Origin: Shewanella sp. Arc9-LZ
Lineage (GTDB): Bacteria; Pseudomonadota; Gammaproteobacteria; Enterobacterales; Shewanellaceae
DNA length: 64,000 bases
Assembly (NCBI RefSeq): GCF_010092445.1
Contig: NZ_CP048031.1
Location: forward strand, 186,001-250,000
Reading direction: 5' to 3'
Both the position numbers and the translations under genes were made by a program. Under the pieces are notes generated by a model that saw only the letters and a list, made by a program, of their open reading frames with translations, searched no databases and was not told where the DNA came from. Positions 34,267 through 42,413 of the stretch are shown here, piece after piece. How positions within the stretch are numbered: position 1 is the stretch's first letter; every line of letters starts with the position of its first letter.

Positions 34267-34650
34267 ATGTTTTTAGATTATTTTGCGTTAGGGATTATAT
34301 TTTTTGTCGTGATATTTATTTTTTACGGCATTATTGCGATTCATGATATTCCTTACGAGATTGCGAAAAAACGTAATCATCCACAGCAAGATGCATTGCA
34401 TATTGCGGGTTGGGTAAGCTTATTTACATTGCATGCCATTTGGCCATTTTTATGGATTTGGGCCACGTTATATCGAGAAGATAGAGGCTGGGGATTTAGT
34501 GATTCGAGAAAGCGAGAATTGATACTCGAGGGTGAAGTTAAAGAGCTAATGAATCATGTCACAGCGTTAACGGATCGTTTGTCGCTATTAGAGCAACGTT
34601 CTGCTGTCACGACTCCTCCCGTTTCTGATGAACACTCACAAGAGGCCTAA
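34267..34650 (+). CDS. yiaW: YiaW-like DUF3302 inner-membrane protein
   Basis: 127 residues from ATG 34267 (GGGAG 5 bases upstream; six extra codons are open to the left). Two membrane helices (about 5-25 and 45-65) flank a cytoplasmic IHDIPYEIAKKRNHPQQDA loop, followed by a coiled-coil tail (ELMNHVTALTDRLSLLEQR). This is the DUF3302 family, whose E. coli member yiaW precedes yiaV as here. Probably an inner-membrane partner of the adjacent HlyD-like protein; cargo unknown. Confidence 0.82.
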   Translation: MFLDYFALGIIFFVVIFIFYGIIAIHDIPYEIAKKRNHPQQDALHIAGWVSLFTLHAIWPFLWIWATLYREDRGWGFSDSRKRELILEGEVKELMNHVTALTDRLSLLEQRSAVTTPPVSDEHSQEA

Positions 34651-34652
34651 GC

Positions 34653-35798
34653 ATGGACTTACTACTGATACTGACTTATACCGCATTTTGTATCGCAGTT
34701 TTTAAAGTATTTAAAATTCCGTTAACCAAATGGACTGTGCCGACAGCTATTCTTGGTGGAATTGTATTAATTGGTACTTTATTAATTTTAATGAATTATA
34801 ACCATCCCTATTCGAGGTTTGCTCGCGAGTATTTTGTCACTATTCCGATTGTGCCCGCAGTTAAAGGATTGGTTATCGAAGTCAATGTTAAGCCAAATAC
34901 ACCAGTAAAAGAAGGTGAGGTGTTATTTAAAATTGACCCTACACCTTACCTTTCAATGGTTAAGCAAAAACAAGCGGCGCTAAAAGAAGCAGAACTGCAA
35001 GTACCACAACTTGAAGCCGCTTTTCAAATAGCGGCAGCTAAAGTTGAACAAGCAACAGCAGATAAAGATCGTACAGAATCAGTCTATCGACGCTATGAAG
35101 ACGGTCGCAAAAAAGCGGGGCGTAATTCACCGTTTACTGAGCTTGAGCTCGACAATCGTCGCCAATTATACATAGCTTCATCAGCGCAACTAGATGCCGC
35201 TTTAGCTGAGGGGCTGCGGACTCGTTTGGCATATGAGTCGAATATTGATGGCGTCAATACCAAAGTAGCAGGCCTACAAGCTGAACTCGCTAAGGCTGAA
35301 TATGACTTACAGCAAACAGTCGTCAGAGCGCCTGCGGATGGTGTAGTGACTCAATTAGCGCTACGAAAAGGCGCTATGGCTGTGCCTTTACCTTTGCGCC
35401 CAGCACTGACGTTTATTCCAGATGAGACGAGATATTTTGCTGGCGCTTTCTGGCAAAACTCATTATTACGTCTTAAAGAAGGTGATGAAGCCGAAGTGAT
35501 AATTGATGCCATGCCTGGACAAGTGTTTAAAGGCAAAGTTGCCAAAATACTCCCTGCTATGGCAGAAGGTGAAATTCAATTTAGCGGAAATTTACAGTCA
35601 TCGAATAAGTTGTTTCAACGCGGTCGAGTATTGGTGTTGATTGAGCTAGAAGATGACGCAATAAGACAATCATTGCCAGCAGGTGTCGCAGGGCAAGTGG
35701 CTATTTATACCGATCATTTTAGCCATGTTGCGGTAATGAGAAAGGTATTATTAAGAATGCAGGGCTGGTTAAATTACTTGTTTACAGAAGGACATTAA
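34653..35798 (+). CDS. yiaV: YiaV/YibH-type HlyD-family membrane fusion protein
   Basis: 381 residues. There are two N-terminal hydrophobic segments (about 2-22 and 29-47), a split biotinyl-lipoyl domain (VKGLVIEVNVKPNTPVKEGEVLF; later VVRAPADGVVTQLALRKG), a long helical hairpin (about 105-215) and a C-terminal beta domain. This is the periplasmic adaptor layout. It starts 2 bases after yiaW. No ABC or MFS transporter and no outer-membrane factor is adjacent. Confidence 0.87.
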   Translation: MDLLLILTYTAFCIAVFKVFKIPLTKWTVPTAILGGIVLIGTLLILMNYNHPYSRFAREYFVTIPIVPAVKGLVIEVNVKPNTPVKEGEVLFKIDPTPYLSMVKQKQAALKEAELQVPQLEAAFQIAAAKVEQATADKDRTESVYRRYEDGRKKAGRNSPFTELELDNRRQLYIASSAQLDAALAEGLRTRLAYESNIDGVNTKVAGLQAELAKAEYDLQQTVVRAPADGVVTQLALRKGAMAVPLPLRPALTFIPDETRYFAGAFWQNSLLRLKEGDEAEVIIDAMPGQVFKGKVAKILPAMAEGEIQFSGNLQSSNKLFQRGRVLVLIELEDDAIRQSLPAGVAGQVAIYTDHFSHVAVMRKVLLRMQGWLNYLFTEGH

Positions 35799-35863
35799 CC
35801 TCGATTTTATGAGCGCCAGGGTTTAAACGTTTTTCTCAATAATGGTGGCTATATGAAACCAAG

Positions 35864-36835
35864 TTATACAGTCTGTGCTTGCTGTACTTGGTTTCTGCCG
35901 CCGCGTTTGGCGCAATACATAGCCATATCTGCTCGGCTAAAAAGGTCTTGTATTACCTTGTCTCCGGCGGTTAATGAACTTACGCCAATAGATACGGTAA
36001 CCTTAATGTTGCTATTTGCTTGAGTGGTATGAAATGAGTGTTTGGCAATATGTTCTCGAATACGCTCAGCAATGATCATTGCACCTTCACCGTCGGTCAT
36101 CGGTAAGATGATGGTAAACTCCTCACCACCGATTCTGGACAATGAATCTGATTGGCGCAGTAAATCAGTGCATATTTGGGCAAACTGTTTAAGTATGCTA
36201 TCTCCGCCCTCATGACCAAAATTGTCATTAATCACTTTAAAGTAATCGATATCGATAACCAACAAGGATAACTGTTGGTTAAATCTGATCGCTCTGGCAC
36301 ATTCTTGTTTTGCTAATTGGTTATATGAGCGACGATTATGCACCCCAGTTAGTTGATCTGTATTCACTAAACTTTCGATTTGTTGATGTGCTTGTTCTAG
36401 TGATGTTTGTGCCTGTTTTAGGTTGGTGATATCTGCGCCCATAATAATGGTGTAACCACTGTCTAAGTTAATCCTGGTCATTTTAAACCAACGCCCATCA
36501 GACAGATCTGTTTCATACTGGTTTAGAGCCTTTTCTGAATGCAGTTTATGCAGATTTTCCAGCCATTGTTCAAAATCATCAGTATTGATAATAACGCCTT
36601 GCTTAGTTTCCCAAGCGTGGCGTAATAAATCGCCTGATTTTTTGCCAATAGCATCTTCTGTGGTAGTGCCAAAGATGCTGGCGAAGTGCTGATTACAGTA
36701 GATAACTTCTTTATCTTGGTTGAGTACACCGAAACAATTTGGAGTGAGTTTTAATGCATCCAAGAGGATGGGCTCTAAATTGACAGGTGGACTTTGCGGC
36801 ATAGGATACTCAACAATGTGACGATACTTGGGCAT
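35864..36835 (-). CDS. PAS-GGDEF diguanylate cyclase
   Basis: Up to 323 residues. An N-terminal PAS sensor domain (about 25-140), a short coiled coil, and a GGDEF domain with intact active site GGEEF (236-240). The product-inhibition I-site RQSD (227-230) lies exactly five residues before it. It should make cyclic di-GMP and be feedback-inhibited. No signal peptide, so cytoplasmic. M11 may be the true start: no ribosome site precedes M1, while GAG lies 6 bases before M11. Confidence 0.9.
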   Translation of the reverse strand: MPKYRHIVEYPMPQSPPVNLEPILLDALKLTPNCFGVLNQDKEVIYCNQHFASIFGTTTEDAIGKKSGDLLRHAWETKQGVIINTDDFEQWLENLHKLHSEKALNQYETDLSDGRWFKMTRINLDSGYTIIMGADITNLKQAQTSLEQAHQQIESLVNTDQLTGVHNRRSYNQLAKQECARAIRFNQQLSLLVIDIDYFKVINDNFGHEGGDSILKQFAQICTDLLRQSDSLSRIGGEEFTIILPMTDGEGAMIIAERIREHIAKHSFHTTQANSNIKVTVSIGVSSLTAGDKVIQDLFSRADMAMYCAKRGGRNQVQQAQTV

Positions 36836-37011
36836 AATTATAAAGGAAAAACGTTACTTTTTGGTAACAAGCTAACCGGTGCTATGACTCTGCTGCTGGA
36901 TGGACAAAGCTTGTCCACTGTTTTTATTGACGTTTTTTAAATCGAGTAGGGGGAAATAAAATTATTTATCCCTCAGTCTAAAGAATGATAACGATGAGGT
37001 GCAGCAAGCAT

Positions 37012-37045
37012 AAAAAAGCCCAGTCATTATCGTTAAGACTGGGCT
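37012..37045 (-). terminator. terminator of the molybdenum hydroxylase operon
   Basis: AGCCCAGTC (37017-37025) pairs with GACTGGGCT (37037-37045); on the minus strand a T run follows (A at 37012-37017). Confidence 0.88.
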
Positions 37046-37060
37046 GTTAAAGCAGATAAA

Positions 37061-39364
37061 TTACGCGTTAGTTAACGCGTTTTTCACGTCGCTAGGCTTC
37101 ATCGGAATTTTACGTAAACGTACACCGACTGCATTGTAGATTGCATTGGCAATCGCTGGAGCAACAGGGGTTACTGCCGGTTCACCTAATCCAGATGGTG
37201 GCATTTTGCTCGGGATAAACTCGATTTTAACTTCTGGAGTTTGGCCTAAGCGCAGCGGGGTATAGGTATCGAAGTTTGAGTCTTTATACTGACCATTAAG
37301 CAGTTCAGTACCTTCATACAAGGCCATCGATAATCCCCACAATGCCGCGCCCTGGCACTGAGCTTCAGCACCATTAGGGTCAACAATAATACCGGCATCG
37401 ATGGCAATATAAAGCTTTTGCACATTGACAATACCGTTGCTTTTGTCGACATGAACTTGTACTGCACACGATACCCATGTTGGCATGTCACGTTCTTGAC
37501 CAAAGGTTGATGCAATGCCAAGCGCTGTGTCTTTGGCTTGCGGAGTGCCCCAGCCAATCATCTCAGCAGCTTTTTTCAATACTGCGGCTTGGCGAGCCGC
37601 GCCACCTTCAGCAACAGGTGTGCTACCAGCATTTCGGCCTTCGGCAATGAGCATGTCTAGGCGGAACTGCAATGGATCTTTACCCGCGTGATGGGCAGCT
37701 TCATCCATAAAGCTTTCAACTGCCCAGCTTGTCCAACCCGGTCCAACAGAACGTAACCAACCTGGTCTGAAGGTCGCAATGGCCAGATCATTCGATACCG
37801 CGCGTACTTTTTGAGCACCAACAGTGTACCAATGGTCTGCTCCGGCAATCGAGAACGGATCATACGGTTCGCCATTGGTGCCTTTAGGCATAAAGCCTGG
37901 CGCTAATACTTGAGTTGGCCAACCTGCTGTGGCGTGATGTTCCATTGCGGTAACCGCTTTTTTATCATCAAATGCCATTTTGAGTTGTTGAACTGATGCA
38001 GAACGCGCGCTATCAAATAACATGTCTTGTGGACGTATCATCACCATTTTAACCGGTTTACCGCCTAATGCTTTAGAGGTCAACGCCGCAGGAATGGTGT
38101 AATCGCCGTTAAGTCTGCGGCCAAAGCCACCGCCTAACATGTAGCTACGAATAACAATGTTAGCTTCTTCTTCGCCTAATGCCGTGGCTAATACGGGTAG
38201 AGTAAGTGATTGCCACTGACAACCTGAATGCACTTCCCATATACCGTCTTGGTTTTTAAATACCAAGGCATTAAGCGGTTCCATTTGCGCATGGAGTACT
38301 GTGCTGGTGATATATTCTTCTGCAATGGTACTTTTCGCGCTCGCAAATACAGGCCCAGTGTCAGAATTGCCTGTGTCTAAAATACTGCCTTTGGTTTGGT
38401 CGCCAAGTAATTGCTTACCATGAGCAATAATGTCTGCTTCAGACACGTTGGCCGTTTTACCTGCATCCCATGTCACCTTTACCAGCTTCGAGGCTTTTTG
38501 GGCCGCATTAAAGCTGCTGGCGATAACCATTAACCAACCTGGTACACTGCCACTGGCATCTTCTAGTACGATAGTTTGCTGATAACCCTTTACTGCTTTT
38601 GCTGCAGAGTCATCAAACTTAACTACTTTAGAGCCATAACGAGTAGGGGGTAAAATAGGGTTGGCGTACACCATGCCATCAACTTTCGCATCGATACCAA
38701 ATATGGTTTTACCGTTGGTCTTGTTGGCGATATCAAGAGAGGTCACCTGTTGGCCAACCAGTTTAAGATCGGCATTAGGCTTCAGCGGCAGGGTTTTCAG
38801 TTCTTCTTCAGTAAACTGACGCGTTAGGCCCATGGTGACTAACTCACCGTAAGACAGCTCGCCTTTACTTGAGATAACCTTACCGTTACTGGCTTTACAG
38901 TCTTTTGCTGCAATACCCCATTTTTTAGCTGCAGCTTCAATTAACGCTGTACGACCCGCAGCACCGGCTTGACGGTAAACCGGCCAACTTTGTGATATAG
39001 ACCAACTGCCGCCGGTAACCATGTAACCCCAGCGTGGATCACTGTCGACATGGATAATTTCAATATCATCCCATGAGGCTTCCAGTTCATCAGCAAGAAT
39101 ACGAGCAATAGCTGTACCGACATGTTGGCCCATTTCTGAGCGCATAATGTTGACTTTAATTTTGCCGGCAGTATCGATTGAGTACCATAACGACGGTTCG
39201 TAAATGTCACCTTCGCTTGGGAGTACTTTACCGTCAGGGCTAGCAGGATCCATTGCCGCCATCAAATGGCGAGGAAAACCAAAGCTGACACCTACCGCTG
39301 TCATGGCAATTAAAAAACCGCGGCGGGTTATACCCACCGATCCACGTTTAGGCAGTCTGCTCAT
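37061..39364 (-). CDS. Tat-exported molybdopterin subunit of an aldehyde/isoquinoline oxidoreductase
   Basis: 767 residues from ATG 39364, behind AAGGAG. The N-terminus has a twin-arginine signal (TRRGFLIAMTAVGVSFGF), so the folded cofactor enzyme is exported to the periplasm. The body is the xanthine oxidase-family Mo subunit: substrate-channel GGGFGRR and the catalytic glutamate region GLGEPAVTPVAPA near the C-terminus. It is most like the IorB group of hydroxylases that oxidise aldehydes or N-heterocycles; the substrate cannot be told. Last of three genes with its 2Fe-2S and cytochrome partners. Confidence 0.9.
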   Translation of the reverse strand: MSRLPKRGSVGITRRGFLIAMTAVGVSFGFPRHLMAAMDPASPDGKVLPSEGDIYEPSLWYSIDTAGKIKVNIMRSEMGQHVGTAIARILADELEASWDDIEIIHVDSDPRWGYMVTGGSWSISQSWPVYRQAGAAGRTALIEAAAKKWGIAAKDCKASNGKVISSKGELSYGELVTMGLTRQFTEEELKTLPLKPNADLKLVGQQVTSLDIANKTNGKTIFGIDAKVDGMVYANPILPPTRYGSKVVKFDDSAAKAVKGYQQTIVLEDASGSVPGWLMVIASSFNAAQKASKLVKVTWDAGKTANVSEADIIAHGKQLLGDQTKGSILDTGNSDTGPVFASAKSTIAEEYITSTVLHAQMEPLNALVFKNQDGIWEVHSGCQWQSLTLPVLATALGEEEANIVIRSYMLGGGFGRRLNGDYTIPAALTSKALGGKPVKMVMIRPQDMLFDSARSASVQQLKMAFDDKKAVTAMEHHATAGWPTQVLAPGFMPKGTNGEPYDPFSIAGADHWYTVGAQKVRAVSNDLAIATFRPGWLRSVGPGWTSWAVESFMDEAAHHAGKDPLQFRLDMLIAEGRNAGSTPVAEGGAARQAAVLKKAAEMIGWGTPQAKDTALGIASTFGQERDMPTWVSCAVQVHVDKSNGIVNVQKLYIAIDAGIIVDPNGAEAQCQGAALWGLSMALYEGTELLNGQYKDSNFDTYTPLRLGQTPEVKIEFIPSKMPPSGLGEPAVTPVAPAIANAIYNAVGVRLRKIPMKPSDVKNALTNA

Positions 39365-39827
39365 CGTTGCTCTCCTTGATTGCGTTTGCTGCTTCATGAA
39401 TGGCGCTGCGAATACGAACGTAGGTCATACAACGACATAAATTTCCGCCCATCACAGCGTCAATGTCTTTGTCTGAAGGCTCAGGAATGTCTTTTAGTAG
39501 TGCTGCAGCTTGCATAATTTGGCCCGACTGGCAGTAACCACACTGTGGTACCTGCAGTTTTTGCCAAGAAATTTGCAATGGATGATCACCCTTTTCAGAA
39601 AGCCCCTCAATCGTAGTGATTTCGGCTCCTTCAACTGACGATATAGGGGTTATACATGAACGTGTAGCTCGGCCGCCAACATGGACGGTACAGGCACCAC
39701 AGGTACCAATACCACAACCAAATTTGGTGCCAGTCATGTCCAGTTCATCACGAATAACCCACAGTAGAGGAGTATCACTCTCTACATCGGCAGTCATCGG
39801 TTTGCCGTTTAAAATAAATTTTGCCAT
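39348..39827 (-). CDS. 2Fe-2S subunit of the molybdenum hydroxylase (IorA-like)
   Basis: 159 residues from ATG 39827 (GGAG upstream); the frame is open 50 codons more but only into the cytochrome gene. Eight cysteines hold two clusters: C38, C43, C46, C58 (CGIGTCGAC) for the plant-ferredoxin-type cluster, and C96, C99, C131, C133 (CGYC, CRC) for the second. It has no signal peptide and presumably rides out with the Tat-bearing Mo subunit, which it overlaps by 17 bases. Confidence 0.94.
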   Translation of the reverse strand: MAKFILNGKPMTADVESDTPLLWVIRDELDMTGTKFGCGIGTCGACTVHVGGRATRSCITPISSVEGAEITTIEGLSEKGDHPLQISWQKLQVPQCGYCQSGQIMQAAALLKDIPEPSDKDIDAVMGGNLCRCMTYVRIRSAIHEAANAIKESNDEQTA

Positions 39828-39846
39828 TGTCACTTCTCCAGTGAAG

Positions 39847-41145
39847 TTAGTGCTCAAATCGGGGTTGATTACGGATCTCGCCCACTTGTTGTTGTAATTT
39901 AGGCCAGGTGTTTTCCCCAGCTGTTTGGCGCAAATAAGCTGCAATTGCGCTAATGTCTTCATCGCTAAGTGCATCACGAAAGCCTGGCATTACAACGCCG
40001 CTAATCCCTTGATCGCTGCGCACACCATCCAGTATTACGTTAATCAGGTTAGTTGGATCATTAAGATGTGTTGCCGAGCCGATAGTAATTAATGGGCGGC
40101 CTTTAACTAATTGGTCGCTGTTGTAGTGGCATGCTTGGCAAGCTGCCGCATATAAACGTGCACCTTCATCAATCCGCAGATCCGGTTGTTGATGTTGTGC
40201 CGTTATTGCTGCTTGTAACGTGCTACTTGAGTCTGGATCGTCGGTGTTATTGGTACGGGCAATTTCAGCAAAGTAGCCACTAATGGCTTCTATGTCGCTG
40301 TCTGGAAGAGCTGATAAGCCCTTGTGCATAACCGGCGCCATTGGACCTACCGCGCTACCATGGTAAGGCGAGTTACCGGTTGTAAGGTATTCGTAAAAGT
40401 CTTGTGCACGCCATGGGATAGGCGAAGTGCTAGTAGAGGTTAACGATGGTGCTATCCAACCATCAATGGCGGCACCTTGGTACATTTGTGCGTACTTTTC
40501 GCCGCCCAATGCATTACGTGGAGTATGACATGCACCACAGTGAGCAATACCTTCAGCTAAGTAAGCACCGCGATTCCATTCGGCAGATTGTTGGCTGTTG
40601 ACCTCAAAAGATTGGGTATCAGCAAACAGCAGTTTCCAACCCGCTTGAAACCAGCGGATGTTGAGCGGGAACGGAATGCCGTTGTCTTTTTTTGCTTGGT
40701 TAACCGCCGGAACTGACGTCATGATGTAAGCATAAATCGCGTTAATGTCATCGTCGGTCATTTTATTAAAGTGTTCATAAGGGAACGCAGGCAATAAATG
40801 ATGTCCATCGCGGCTCACACCCGTGCGCATGGCGCGAGCAAAAGCAGCTTGAGACCAGCTACCAATACCGGTTTCGACATCTGGAGTGATGTTACTTGAA
40901 TAAATGGTGCCAAAGTCAGTATGCATTTCATAGTTACCAGCATAAGGAGTGCCACCTGGCGGTGTATGACAAGTACTGCAATAGCCTGCAGAGGCAAGTA
41001 TTTTACCTTGTTCGATAACGTGTGGAGAATAATCTGTTTGAGTTGATTCGACGGGATCAATTGCAGGGTGCCAAGCATATATACTGAATATAGCTAGTCC
41101 AACAATAGCTGCGCCACATACGCTGTAAACGATGCGCTTTAGCAT
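39847..41145 (-). CDS. membrane-anchored trihaem cytochrome c
   Basis: 432 residues from ATG 41145 (AAGG 9 bases upstream). An N-terminal anchor or signal (about 3-23) and three class I haem sites: CSTCH (56-60), CGACH (203-207), CQACH (336-340). This is the layout of the cytochrome subunit of periplasmic alcohol, gluconate and aldehyde dehydrogenases, which pass electrons to quinone or a terminal oxidase. First gene of the operon with the 2Fe-2S and Mo subunits, so it is their electron exit. It depends on the ccm genes in this window. Confidence 0.92.
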   Translation of the reverse strand: MLKRIVYSVCGAAIVGLAIFSIYAWHPAIDPVESTQTDYSPHVIEQGKILASAGYCSTCHTPPGGTPYAGNYEMHTDFGTIYSSNITPDVETGIGSWSQAAFARAMRTGVSRDGHHLLPAFPYEHFNKMTDDDINAIYAYIMTSVPAVNQAKKDNGIPFPLNIRWFQAGWKLLFADTQSFEVNSQQSAEWNRGAYLAEGIAHCGACHTPRNALGGEKYAQMYQGAAIDGWIAPSLTSTSTSPIPWRAQDFYEYLTTGNSPYHGSAVGPMAPVMHKGLSALPDSDIEAISGYFAEIARTNNTDDPDSSSTLQAAITAQHQQPDLRIDEGARLYAAACQACHYNSDQLVKGRPLITIGSATHLNDPTNLINVILDGVRSDQGISGVVMPGFRDALSDEDISAIAAYLRQTAGENTWPKLQQQVGEIRNQPRFEH

Positions 41146-41812
41146 ATTACATTGCCTTATTTTAAATAAAAAATGAGATAGAGAAGGGAATATTTCATCT
41201 GACATTCCCTGTTCGACTTTGTATTATTATTGTGATTGGTCAAATATTAATCCTAAGCAAGGGATGGCCCTTTGTCCAGCATTGATATTGACGGATCTTT
41301 TACTGTATTAGAATAAAATAATACAGCACTGTGTAGACGAGTAACATGAGGATTGTTAAATAAATAGCTTTAGTTAATCCACTGTTAATCCAGAGTTTTC
41401 AAGGTTGCTACTATGTTGCGTTAATCTTAGTGATCTATGATTAAAATGAACGCCAATGCCAGATTCATAAAGTGTTGGATACATTAATGAAAAAGTGGTT
41501 ATTAGCCATTAAGGCATATGTCGATGTTTATCGACTATTTCCTCATCTGTGATCAGCTTATTTCATCGCCAAACAGCTATTTAATATTGTGGTTGTTTGC
41601 CTCGGCGATTGTTTTCCCTCGATATGATTGTTGACCATGATAATTTCCATAACCATGATTAAGCCACAATATATCGTTACAGCGCTGTTAGAGCACATTC
41701 AAACTGCTATTTCTAAAGGCTTGAGCACAATCAACTTGTATTTGGCAAAGATATTCTGGATAATTAATGCAAATCATTATCATTTGCGTTAAATGGCCGG
41801 AGATCGAAATAG
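41146..41812. other. intergenic region with promoter of the Fur-controlled operon
   Basis: About 660 bases without a long gene. A mini-ORF at 41487-41552 (plus) reads as a 21-residue peptide, MKKWLLAIKAYVDVYRLFPHL, with a GGA 8 bases upstream; it may be a small protein or a gene remnant. A promoter candidate is TTGTAT (41736-41741), 17 bases, GATAAT (41759-41764), partly covered by the Fur box at its right. Confidence 0.45.
41769..41787. promoter_or_regulatory. Fur box
   Basis: GCAAATCATTATCATTTGC matches the 19-base Fur consensus GATAATCATTATCATTATC at 15 of 19 positions and is nearly palindromic. It lies 25 bases before the first ATG and just downstream of a -10-like GATAAT, so iron-loaded Fur would block transcription. 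Confidence 0.85.
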
Positions 41813-42130
41813 ATGGAACTTGTCAGTGTAGCTTCTTTATGGCTTGGTTGCTTGTTTGCCTATTTGGCATCTGACAAACAGCAGCTTGTTAGTTTACCTT
41901 TTCCCAAATTACTGGCTTGGTGCTTATGCGGTTTAGCGGTGTTATTTGCAGTGTGGGGGTTTAGCCATACTTACAGTGTATTCGTCGCCAGTTTAGTGGT
42001 GCTGATTTGCATGATGACCATGTGGATACTACTGGTGCTGGTGGCCTCGCACTATAAAGGTCGTAGCATCTGGGTCAGTTCGCTAGGCTTTGCGTTGTTT
42101 GTCAGTATCCTCCTTGTTGGGGTTAAATAA
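41813..42130 (+). CDS. DUF3325-like four-helix membrane protein
   Basis: 105 residues with about four hydrophobic helices and little else; it begins MELVSVASLWLGCLFAYLASDKQQ. This resembles the DUF3325 proteins that accompany PepSY proteins in iron-uptake operons. First gene behind the Fur box and 2 bases from the next gene. Molecular role unknown. Confidence 0.75.
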   Translation: MELVSVASLWLGCLFAYLASDKQQLVSLPFPKLLAWCLCGLAVLFAVWGFSHTYSVFVASLVVLICMMTMWILLVLVASHYKGRSIWVSSLGFALFVSILLVGVK

Positions 42131-42132
42131 CC

Positions 42133-42390
42133 ATGTGGCCTAAATCTATTGCTGCATTTTTATGGGGGTTATTACTGGCAATCAGTTTAATGCTCATCGT
42201 TTTTCGAATATTACCGGCTGCTGTAGATGTAAAACTATTCGTTGGGCTAATGCTGGGTTTTTGTGTGTGGGTTGGGGTGATGACATTTTGTTATAGCCGC
42301 AATAGCGCAAAAGCGGCGAGTGTCGTGTGCGCCAAATGGCTTGTGGCCAGTAGTCTTATCAATACGTTGTTATTTTATTCGCAAAACTAA
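42133..42390 (+). CDS. DUF3649-like small membrane protein
   Basis: 85 residues with three hydrophobic segments; starts MWPKSIAAFLWGLLLAISLML. It fits the DUF3649 'iron uptake' family that accompanies DUF3325 and PepSY proteins. The middle gene of the Fur-controlled operon. Role unknown. Confidence 0.72.
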   Translation: MWPKSIAAFLWGLLLAISLMLIVFRILPAAVDVKLFVGLMLGFCVWVGVMTFCYSRNSAKAASVVCAKWLVASSLINTLLFYSQN

Positions 42391-42413
42391 CTATTTTTTT
42401 TCAAACCTAAGTC

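Noticed and set aside
39828..39977. N-terminal extension of the 2Fe-2S subunit
   Set aside because: The extra 50 codons lie in the cytochrome gene and lack ferredoxin sequence; a ribosome site precedes the internal ATG at 39827.
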